A stretch of 5,354 nucleotides of DNA from Gammaproteobacteria bacterium (GTDB lineage Bacteria; Pseudomonadota; Gammaproteobacteria; Thiohalospirales; Thiohalospiraceae). Location: NCBI GenBank assembly GCA_011322575.1, contig DRMK01000183.1, positions 1 through 5,354 of the forward strand. The letters run 5' to 3'. A model generated the notes under the pieces. The model ran no database searches. It was not told the DNA's origin and saw nothing but the letters and a program-made list of their open reading frames with translations. The translations under genes and the position numbers were made by a program. Below, in pieces: positions 1 to 5,354 of the stretch. Numbering within the stretch: position 1 is the stretch's first letter; each line of letters starts with the position of its first letter.

Positions 1-5
1 GCCGG

Positions 6-674
6 ATGCACGAGCCACATCTCAAGACTCCTGAGCAGCTCCGTGCCAGCAAGATCATCTACCCCGAGATGGCAGATCGCGAGGTACTGGACAGGTTCCG
101 CGGACTGCGGACCAAGCTTTTCGACATGAATAACGGTGAGGGGTTCGTGGTGATGGTCTCCCCGATTGCACCGGAGAGCGGCGCCAGCTTCGTGATATCC
201 AATCTGGCAGCGGCAATCGCACTGGACAACACCAAGACAGCCCTGCTGGTGGATTGCAATATCAACAATCCCTCTTTACATCAGGTGCTGGATGTCAACT
301 ACCAGTTTGGTCTCACCGACTACATTGAAAAACCCAATGAGGTAGCCATAGAGCAGCTCATATATCCCACCGGCATCCCCCGTCTGAGGCTGGTTCCCGC
401 CGGCAGGCGGCAGGAGTCCGCATCCGACTATTTTACCTCTGTGCATATGGAGCTTTTCCTTGACGAGGTGCGTTCCCGCTACCCGGAGCGCTTCGTCTTG
501 ATCGATGCGCCATCGGTGACGGAGTCGCCCGACGCCAAGGTTCTGGCCGGGATGAGCGATACGGTGATTCTATGTGTCGGCTACGGCAAATCGACGCGCA
601 GACAGGTTGCCGAGGGGGCGGCTGAAATTGGCAGGGAGAAACTGGCCGGAGTGGTCTTTTCCGAGGGGAAATAG
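6..674 (+). CDS. CpsD/BY-kinase-like P-loop protein with degenerate Walker A (polysaccharide biosynthesis)
   Basis: Relative of the CpsD/CapB/Wzc-C cytoplasmic ATPase domains that control polysaccharide chain length with a membrane copolymerase. Visible: the family lead-in FRGLRTKLF (residues 31-39); a Walker A-like loop at 52-61 reading SPIAPESGAS, followed by SNLAAAIA; Walker A' LLVDCN (80-85, D83); Walker B VLIDAP (164-169, D167). The Walker A lysine is replaced by Ala60, and there is no C-terminal tyrosine cluster, so autophosphorylation is doubtful; it may be a pseudokinase or regulatory partner. At 222 aa it matches a stand-alone CpsD domain. The ATG at 6 is the first in the window, but the frame is open to the left edge, so the true start could lie upstream. 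It precedes the outer-membrane barrel gene by 20 nt, suggesting one operon. Family assignment is solid; loss of catalysis is inferred. Confidence 0.85.
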   Translation: MHEPHLKTPEQLRASKIIYPEMADREVLDRFRGLRTKLFDMNNGEGFVVMVSPIAPESGASFVISNLAAAIALDNTKTALLVDCNINNPSLHQVLDVNYQFGLTDYIEKPNEVAIEQLIYPTGIPRLRLVPAGRRQESASDYFTSVHMELFLDEVRSRYPERFVLIDAPSVTESPDAKVLAGMSDTVILCVGYGKSTRRQVAEGAAEIGREKLAGVVFSEGK

Positions 675-694
675 GTCAGTACGGCAGTATCGGA

Positions 695-1981
695 ATGATG
701 TTTCGCATACTCGGTGTCATGGCGGCGATGGCGCTCGTTGCACCTTCCGTTGCTGCCGGGGCGGAGTGGCGTTATGCCATCGAATATAGTCCGTCATACT
801 CCAGCAACATTACTCGTGCGGCAGACAACGAAATTGAGGATTACATAAATGGAGTGACGCTGGAGCTGGGCTACCAGGAACGCAGCAGCGTTCTGGAGGG
901 CAGTGTAACGGCGAGCGTGGAGCATTTCTCCTACCGCAGCGGTCTGTTCCAGGATGAAACCCGGACGGCTCTGGATGCGGATCTGAGATGGGCGCTGGTG
1001 CGCAACCGGCTTTTCTGGGTGGTGGAGGACCGGGCTACGGTGGAGCCGGTTTTCTACCGCCAGGCGTGGACTCCAGGAAACATCCAGCAGACCAATGTAT
1101 TTGCCACAGGGCCCAGCCTCAGTTACCGTCTGGAAGGCTCCAACAGGGTAACTGCCGATCTGCGTTTCATAAGCTCCTATGCGGAGGTGACCAAGGAGTA
1201 CCAGAGCAATCGCTGGTATCTGGCCACCAGCCTGATTCAGCAGCGTTCCATCGTTACCGATCTGTCGGCCAATCTTACCTTGACCAGCACCGATTATGCT
1301 CTCAGCTACGCAGATGATTTCCAGCAGGCGGATCTCTTTCTGGCGTGGGAGCGGCGCCGCAGCGGTTCCGGGTTTCGCCTGGAGTTGGGCGGGGTTGCCG
1401 CAAGTTTCGATGAAGAGGGGGAGAGATATACGTCCCGTTTGGGATTGGTATGGAATCGCGTGATATCGTCTGCAAGCCGTATCAGGTTGGTCCTGGTTCA
1501 TGGCCTTTCCGATGCGGCGCAGTCCGCGCTGGGAACGGTCTCCGCTACACCGGCTGTTCGCGGAAGGTTTACCGCATTGGGCAGGAACATATCTTCACAG
1601 GTGTATGAGAACAATGAACTGGGGTTGAGTTACCGTATAGAATGGGCGCGCTCGAACCTGGAGGCAATTGTAAACTATCAGAAACAGATATATGTAAACA
1701 GCCGCGATATGGACCAGGATCTGCTCAATGCCAGTATGATATGGAGCAGGGGCTTTGCTGGCGGTATAAGTAGTGAGCTGGGAGTCCTGTTTACGGGAAC
1801 GGAGTATGAGCGGGATGGCCGGAAGGACAGCACCGTCGTGCCTTTTTGGGGGCTGCATCTGCAGCGCAGCTCCAGCATTTACTATAGTTTGCGTGTGGAC
1901 AGGGAGATAAGGGACAGCAGCGCAGACGGACAGGACTACGATGAGCTGGTGGTATCGGCAGCCATAGGCTACCGTTACTGA
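695..1981 (+). CDS. Outer-membrane beta-barrel protein of a polysaccharide locus
   Basis: A 428-aa exported protein. Residues 1-23 form a signal peptide: a short start with R4, a hydrophobic core rich in Ala, Met and Val, and a likely cleavage site AGA|EW at 23/24. The mature part opens with EWRYAIEYSPSYSSNIT and shows alternating-residue beta strands throughout, with many Tyr, Trp and Arg. It ends in AAIGYRY, a terminal aromatic residue as in BAM-assembled barrels. The segment NIQQTNVFATGPSLSYRL (about residues 130-147) and the overall pattern resemble the outer-membrane proteins found beside tyrosine kinases in exosortase/PEP-CTERM polysaccharide loci (TIGR03016-like; recognised from memory). 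A role in glycan passage or anchoring is inferred. ATG 698 is an equally possible start. No good Shine-Dalgarno lies near; translation may be coupled to the gene 20 nt upstream. Confidence 0.8.
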   Translation: MMFRILGVMAAMALVAPSVAAGAEWRYAIEYSPSYSSNITRAADNEIEDYINGVTLELGYQERSSVLEGSVTASVEHFSYRSGLFQDETRTALDADLRWALVRNRLFWVVEDRATVEPVFYRQAWTPGNIQQTNVFATGPSLSYRLEGSNRVTADLRFISSYAEVTKEYQSNRWYLATSLIQQRSIVTDLSANLTLTSTDYALSYADDFQQADLFLAWERRRSGSGFRLELGGVAASFDEEGERYTSRLGLVWNRVISSASRIRLVLVHGLSDAAQSALGTVSATPAVRGRFTALGRNISSQVYENNELGLSYRIEWARSNLEAIVNYQKQIYVNSRDMDQDLLNASMIWSRGFAGGISSELGVLFTGTEYERDGRKDSTVVPFWGLHLQRSSSIYYSLRVDREIRDSSADGQDYDELVVSAAIGYRY

Positions 1982-1985
1982 AACT

Positions 1986-2020
1986 GGTGGACTCTCCTCC
2001 CGTAGGGAGTTGCTCCCACC
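1986..2020 (+). repeat. Compound inverted repeat just after the barrel gene
   Basis: GGTGG (1986-1990) can pair with CCACC (2016-2020), enclosing a tight hairpin CTCCC-GTA-GGGAG (1997-2009). The same GGGAG (2005-2009) can instead pair with CTCCC at 2013-2017 across a 3-nt loop, so two mutually exclusive small hairpins exist. It begins 4 nt after the barrel stop codon. There is no following T run, so a classic intrinsic terminator is not supported. It could be an mRNA-stabilising element, part of a dispersed repeat, or a switch. Confidence 0.5.
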
Positions 2021-2062
2021 GAGGAACGTAGGGCAGGTAATTCCCTGATTTGTTCCTGAGGT
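2018..2062 (+). repeat. Second, larger stem-loop in the intergenic region
   Basis: ACC (2018-2020) pairs with GGT (2060-2062); across a small internal loop AGGAAC (2022-2027) pairs with GTTCCT (2052-2057), and AGGG (2030-2033) with CCCT (2043-2046), closing a 9-nt loop. This stacked three-part helix shares ACC with the preceding inverted repeat, so the two folds compete at 2018-2020. No T run follows. Pairing is directly visible; any function is inferred. Confidence 0.5.
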
Positions 2063-2185
2063 CTGCCGTATCCGGGTCCGGGAATGGCCATTTGCAGCGA
2101 GCAGGGTGCTCAAGGGTTGTTTGGTACAGAAACAGGGGCGCGGTCATTCGAGAGCTTGCGCTTTTTATCAAGAGTTGTAGGGCGG

Positions 2186-2210
2186 TCAGCGGGGTTCTGC
2201 GATTCGCTGA
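2186..2210 (+). repeat. Inverted repeat upstream of the J-domain gene
   Basis: TCAGCG (2186-2191) and CGCTGA (2205-2210) form a perfect 6-bp inverted repeat with a 13-nt loop; one further G-C pair (2184/2212) is possible across a mismatch. It ends 22 nt before the ATG at 2233 and leaves the weak ribosome-binding sequence GGTGGG (2225-2230) unpaired. It follows GTAGGGC at 2177-2183, a motif also present earlier in this gap. It may be an operator, an RNA hairpin or part of a dispersed repeat. Confidence 0.35.
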
Positions 2211-2232
2211 GCTGTCATGATATTGGTGGGAT

Positions 2233-3090
2233 ATGCGGCACGGGAGCAGACCTGATTTCATCCGCTGCTACAAGATCCTGGGCTTGAAACCGGGATGTAA
2301 CTGGGAACAGGCGCGCCGTCACTACAAGCTGTTGTCGCAAAGATGTCACCCCGATCGATTCCAGCACGATGCCGGGGCCAAGGCGGACGCCGAGAAGAGG
2401 CAGCGGGCGCTCAATTTAGCCATGCGCACCCTGGCCGACTATTATCGGAAACAGGGGTGTATGCCTTTGCGTATGCGACCCAAGCTGCGTTACCCCGGCG
2501 TGCCCGAACCGGAGGAGTGGGGCGCACGCTTCAGGGGGCAGCGGGAGCACGATCCGGTCGGGGGCGGATCCGGCCTGTGGATGCTGCTTCTCATGGCCGT
2601 GCCGGTTGCGTCCGTAATCTGGCTGCTGGTGAGCGGGAGCGGTTCCGGCTCCCTCGGGGCCAGGCAGGAGTCAACGCTGCCCGGAGGTGTCAGTATTAAC
2701 AGCGGGGCAGTGAATGTCCGTTCACGGCCTGAGCTGTTCGGGTTCGGTGATCTCCCTGAGGTGGTCCGCATGGTGCAGGGAGAACCAGCGTATGTCGAGG
2801 GTAATGAATGGCACTACGGCAAGTCCGTCGTCTATTTCAGGAATGGACGTGTTGCCGGATGGCTCAACCATGCGGACTCTCCGCTCAACGCCACCTCCGG
2901 CTCGCCGCCTATCGAGCGTGGGTATATCGAGATCGGATCCAGTCCTGCCGAGGTTTTCCATATCCAGGGGGAGCCGCTGTTCAAGAGTGCGACCCGTTGG
3001 GACTATGGCCCATCGTATATCGAGTTTCGCGATGACAAGGTTTCCGGTTGGTACAGCTCACCGTTACGCCCCTTGCGGGTAAAGGAGTAG
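2233..3090 (+). CDS. Membrane-anchored J-domain protein with twin C-terminal repeats
   Basis: A 285-aa protein in three parts. Residues 8-75 are a J domain: CYKILGL in helix I, a basic helix II, the diagnostic HPD at 39-41, and a helix III ending in LADYYRKQG. This should stimulate an Hsp70 (DnaK) in the cytoplasm. Residues 115-134 are one hydrophobic span. Arg/Lys are abundant before it (80-104) and scarce just after it, giving N-in/C-out topology. Residues 172-210 and 235-273 are two 39-aa copies of a domain, 16/39 identical without gaps, sharing the pattern G..P..V...QGEP.......W.YG.S..F....V.GW, which resembles small envelope domains of SmpA/BamE type. It contains no zinc-finger or client-binding region of classical DnaJ. 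An in-frame stop at 2218-2220 makes ATG 2233 the first start; GGTGGG at 2225-2230 is a close, weak ribosome site. Function unknown; a link between chaperone action and envelope or polysaccharide assembly is inferred. Confidence 0.85.
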   Translation: MRHGSRPDFIRCYKILGLKPGCNWEQARRHYKLLSQRCHPDRFQHDAGAKADAEKRQRALNLAMRTLADYYRKQGCMPLRMRPKLRYPGVPEPEEWGARFRGQREHDPVGGGSGLWMLLLMAVPVASVIWLLVSGSGSGSLGARQESTLPGGVSINSGAVNVRSRPELFGFGDLPEVVRMVQGEPAYVEGNEWHYGKSVVYFRNGRVAGWLNHADSPLNATSGSPPIERGYIEIGSSPAEVFHIQGEPLFKSATRWDYGPSYIEFRDDKVSGWYSSPLRPLRVKE

Positions 3091-3107
3091 CTCAGGCCTG
3101 GGCGGCA

Positions 3108-3123
3108 ACAAGGGCACAAGGGC
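3108..3123 (+). repeat. Perfect 8-bp tandem duplication
   Basis: ACAAGGGC occurs twice back to back, beginning 18 nt after the stop codon of the J-domain gene. It lies outside any gene. Such a duplication can arise by slippage or mark an old insertion footprint; nothing next to it supports a mobile element. Confidence 0.6.
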
Positions 3124-3298
3124 GCGCTCCGCGGTACCTGGTGATACCTCGCGATTTGCTTATATTCCAGGTTCAAGTGATTTGCGGCGGAATTTTAACA
3201 AGTGGGTGAAATATTCGGGCTGGAAGTCGTGTATCATATGGAATAGTCGTCCCGACATCGATGTTGGCGGCCAAGGATTGCGGGGTTACTGATTTTCC

Positions 3299-3306
3299 AA
3301 GGAGGG
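3299..3306 (+). promoter_or_regulatory. Strong Shine-Dalgarno that sets the methyltransferase start
   Basis: AAGGAGGG closely matches the anti-Shine-Dalgarno complement and sits 5 nt before GTG 3312. It favours that GTG over the in-frame ATG at 3261, which has no comparable site upstream. It is the best ribosome-binding site in the window. Confidence 0.8.
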
Positions 3307-3311
3307 TAACA

Positions 3312-4187
3312 GTGTCTGACGGCGGCGTTCGTTATAAAGCAACAGACTCCATTCCGCCGATCCTGCGCTTGGCGCTGTTCATGCAGCAGAAAGGGATTAG
3401 AGGTGGCTATCGGCTGGAGGAGATGGCCCGGGCGAGAGGATGGTTGAACTACCTGGTTCGATTCAGGCTGCCCAACGGCGTCAGGATCGACATTCCCGCA
3501 GATAGCGAATCCTACCGGCTGGGAAACATCCTTACCTACGAATCCTCCCTGTTCAGGCTGCTCGCACCACGGATAATGGAGTCGGACCGGCCGGTGCTGC
3601 TGCTGGATTGCGGTGCAGACATTGGACTGTTCAGTGCCCACATGGTCTCCGCCTGTGCCCGTATCAAGAGGCTTATCGCCTTTGAACCTAACTCCCGCTC
3701 CTTCCCGCTTCTGCAGAGCAACCTGAAACTGCTGCCCGTGTATTCGGAAGCGAGAAATATGGCGGTTGCCGATTTCAACGGCATGGGAGAGCTGCGCTAT
3801 CCTCCTCATGACAGTGATGATCATGCTGCGTTCATCGTCCCGTCCGACGAGGGAGGCATCCAGGTGGTGAGGATCGACGATCTGGATCTGCCCCAGGGAT
3901 ATCGAATTCTCATGAAGATCGATGTGGAAGGGGGGGAGTTGGCAGTGGTAAATGGCGCTCGGGATGTGCTCTCTTCCTGCGATCGATTTGTAGTGGTTTT
4001 TGAGGCCCACCGTGAGCAGGTGCGGCGTACCGGCATCGATCCACTGAAGGTGGTCTCCTTTCTTGAAACCATTCGGCCATGCAGCAGATTCGTGGCGGAG
4101 GATCCTGACAGGGAGATCGATCCCGAGCGTCCGTTCTTCGAGCAGTTCCCGGGGAGGGTGTACAACATATGTGTCTTTTCGGAATAG
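3312..4187 (+). CDS. FkbM-family SAM-dependent methyltransferase
   Basis: A 291-aa class I methyltransferase of the FkbM family, which commonly O-methylates sugars in polysaccharide and glycolipid loci. Residue numbers are from GTG 3312. The SAM-binding motif I is LLDCGADIGLFS (97-108), with the acidic ribose-contact residue in AFEPN (123-127, E125). The family signature KIDVEGGEL follows at 202-210, then VVNGA. The protein ends in RVYNICVFSE, a typical final strand. The start is placed at GTG 3312 because AAGGAGGG lies 5 nt upstream; ATG 3261 would add 17 residues of poor match and lacks a ribosome site. It is followed after 33 nt by a glycosyltransferase, so it probably methylates a sugar of the same glycan. 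The exact substrate cannot be told from sequence. No transmembrane segment or signal peptide is evident; it is expected to be cytoplasmic. Confidence 0.88.
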   Translation: MSDGGVRYKATDSIPPILRLALFMQQKGIRGGYRLEEMARARGWLNYLVRFRLPNGVRIDIPADSESYRLGNILTYESSLFRLLAPRIMESDRPVLLLDCGADIGLFSAHMVSACARIKRLIAFEPNSRSFPLLQSNLKLLPVYSEARNMAVADFNGMGELRYPPHDSDDHAAFIVPSDEGGIQVVRIDDLDLPQGYRILMKIDVEGGELAVVNGARDVLSSCDRFVVVFEAHREQVRRTGIDPLKVVSFLETIRPCSRFVAEDPDREIDPERPFFEQFPGRVYNICVFSE

Positions 4188-4220
4188 ATCCGGTGTCAAC
4201 CTTGTAGCAGTGCCTCTCCC

Positions 4221-5354
4221 GTGAACAGAGTCCTCTTGTCCACCATTATTTTCCCAAACCGTTTCGATACAAACCGTGGTGTGTACATCAAGAAGCAGGC
4301 TCTGGAGCTGGCGCGCCAGTGCGATTTGACCGTCGTGGTCCCTGTCCCATATTTCCCGCCTTTCCTGAAAGATAGCAAGCGGGACTACTTTGCCAGGATT
4401 CCTCCCAAGGATGTGATAGATGGCCTGACCGTACATCACCCCCGTTTTTTTATCATTCCGAAGTTGCTCCGGTTTCTACATGGTCCATGCCTGTTCATCT
4501 CGGTGTTCTGCTTCTATCGCCGCCTGGTCAGGGTTAGGAGGCCCGAGCTCTTGTTGGGGTTCTGGGCCTTTCCAGACGGATTTGCAAACGTCTTGTTGGC
4601 GAAATGTTTTGGATTGCCAGTAGTAATTGGGTGCCGTGGTAGCGACATCAACAGGCTTGCCCGCTCCCCCGTCAGACGATTCTTGATTGGTTGGGCGCTG
4701 CGAAACAGTGATCGGGTGTTGTCCGTCAGCGAAGCCATGAAAAGGGAGATCGTTGATGGGCTCAAGGTTTCAGAGCGGCATGTGACGGTGATTCCCAACG
4801 GTATCGAAGAGGGACACTTCTATCCACGCGACCGGGGCGAGATGCGCGCGGCGCTGCGGCTGGGAGAAAATCTGCAGATTGTGCTCTGTGTCGCGCGCCT
4901 GGAGCCGGTAAAGGGGGTGGAGATTCTGATTCGTGCCTTTGCGCGCCTGGAGGGGAGTCATAGAAGGTTGGTGATTGTTGGTGACGGTATCGAGAGGGAA
5001 AGATTGCAGAGGACAGTGGAGAGGCTGGAACAGTCAGGGCGTGTATCGTTAGTGGGAGAAAAACCGCACGATGAGATCCCGCTCTGGATCAATGCTGCCG
5101 ATCTGGTGGTGCTGCCCAGTACCAACGAGGGGTGGCCCAATGTCCTCATGGAGTCCTTTGCCTGTGGTAAACCGGTGGTGGCCACGCGCGTAGGAGGAGT
5201 TCCCGAGATAGTAACCAGCCCATCCCTCGGGGTGCTCGCCGAGCCAGGGGATCCGGATGACCTGGCCCGGGCGCTGGAGGAGGCCTTGGCGCGTAACTGG
5301 GATGCTGAAGTTATCCGCGCACGGGTTCGTGGCAGGGGGTGGAGAGTAGTCGCC
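4221..5354 (+). CDS. GT4-type glycosyltransferase, 3' end cut by the window
   Basis: A GT-B fold retaining glycosyltransferase of the GT4 (glycos_transf_1) group, with 378 codons present and no stop before the window end. The N-terminal domain opens with VLLSTIIFPNRFDTNRGVYIK, typical of this group, and carries GCRGSDIN (137-144). Further landmarks are SVSEAM (168-173), IPNGIE (191-196), the donor-phosphate residues in ARLEPVKG (225-232; R226, K231), VGDG, and the E-x7-E motif from E303 to E311 in EGWPNVLME, followed by GGVPEIV. It likely transfers a nucleotide-activated sugar to a lipid-linked glycan at the inner face of the membrane. About 20-30 residues are probably missing. GTG 4221 is the only plausible start: the frame upstream reaches the TAG of the methyltransferase without another start codon, and the next in-frame ATG is at 4737. 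No clear Shine-Dalgarno is present, so coupling to the upstream gene is likely. Donor and acceptor cannot be assigned. Confidence 0.88.
   Translation, partial: MNRVLLSTIIFPNRFDTNRGVYIKKQALELARQCDLTVVVPVPYFPPFLKDSKRDYFARIPPKDVIDGLTVHHPRFFIIPKLLRFLHGPCLFISVFCFYRRLVRVRRPELLLGFWAFPDGFANVLLAKCFGLPVVIGCRGSDINRLARSPVRRFLIGWALRNSDRVLSVSEAMKREIVDGLKVSERHVTVIPNGIEEGHFYPRDRGEMRAALRLGENLQIVLCVARLEPVKGVEILIRAFARLEGSHRRLVIVGDGIERERLQRTVERLEQSGRVSLVGEKPHDEIPLWINAADLVVLPSTNEGWPNVLMESFACGKPVVATRVGGVPEIVTSPSLGVLAEPGDPDDLARALEEALARNWDAEVIRARVRGRGWRVVA

Larger units (their letters stand above)
3091..3311 (+). promoter_or_regulatory. Intergenic leader before the methyltransferase, probable promoter region
   Basis: This 221-nt non-coding gap is the likely place for a promoter driving the methyltransferase and glycosyltransferase. 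Its middle (about 3155-3240) is clearly more AT-rich than its surroundings. No convincing -35/-10 pair or sigma-54 GG-N10-GC site was found by eye. A weak stem GGTA/TACC (3133-3148) lacks a T run, so no terminator for the preceding gene is evident. Confidence 0.3.

Noticed and set aside
794..1501. Open frame of 235 codons on the - strand inside the barrel gene
   Set aside because: It is antisense to a well-supported exported barrel protein and its translation has no domain or signal features.
2138..2166. Possible intrinsic terminator: GCGC pair followed by TTTTT
   Set aside because: Only four Watson-Crick pairs plus G-T pairs with a long loop; too weak to call a terminator.
2084..2287. Small + strand frame (67 codons) in the gap before the J-domain gene
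   Set aside because: It has no well-spaced ribosome site, no recognisable motif, and overlaps the J-domain coding sequence in another frame by 55 nt.
2710..2730. Bacterial SH3 start-like sequence VNVRSRP in the J-domain protein
   Set aside because: Only the first few residues match; the following segment aligns much better with the second internal repeat than with an SH3b domain.
3091..3311. Sigma-54 promoter, expected in some PEP-CTERM systems
   Set aside because: Candidate GG...GC pairs near 3141 and 3274-3291 have the wrong spacing (not 10 nt), so none fits.
3234..4439. Long open frame (401 codons) on the - strand across the methyltransferase
   Set aside because: It is antisense to clear FkbM and glycosyltransferase motifs, shows no recognisable domain and has low-complexity His/Gln-rich stretches typical of a mirrored reading frame.
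1..5354. CRISPR array, tRNA, rRNA or insertion sequence
   Set aside because: No regularly spaced repeats, no tRNA-like cloverleaf and no transposase motifs were seen on either strand.

Overview
The window is a moderately GC-rich, densely packed stretch with every recognisable gene on the + strand. It looks like part of an exopolysaccharide or surface-polysaccharide locus of a Gram-negative bacterium, most likely a proteobacterium. The evidence is an outer-membrane beta-barrel protein with a signal peptide and C-terminal aromatic residue, a CpsD/BY-kinase-like P-loop protein, an FkbM methyltransferase and a GT4-type glycosyltransferase. The gene order (kinase-like protein, then outer-membrane barrel) resembles that of exosortase/PEP-CTERM-associated polysaccharide loci. 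No exosortase or PEP-CTERM protein is visible, so that link is inference.

Layout. Positions 6-674 encode a CpsD-like ATPase whose Walker A lysine is missing. After 20 nt comes a 428-aa outer-membrane beta-barrel protein (695-1981). A 251-nt gap (1982-2232) holds several inverted repeats, two of them mutually exclusive. Positions 2233-3090 encode an unusual membrane protein: an N-terminal J domain, one membrane span, then two copies of a 39-residue domain predicted to lie in the periplasm. A second gap (3091-3311) contains a perfect 8-bp tandem duplication and ends in a strong Shine-Dalgarno sequence that places the FkbM methyltransferase start at GTG 3312. The methyltransferase (to 4187) is followed after 33 nt by a glycosyltransferase starting at GTG 4221, which runs off the window at 5354.

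How the genes may work together. The glycosyltransferase would add a sugar to a growing glycan and the methyltransferase could O-methylate a sugar of it. The kinase-like protein would act with a chain-length/copolymerase partner lying outside the window. The barrel may take part in passage through, or anchoring at, the outer membrane. The J-domain protein could connect cytoplasmic Hsp70 activity to an envelope assembly step. The most unusual items are the J-domain/twin-repeat membrane protein and the P-loop protein that has lost its catalytic lysine.
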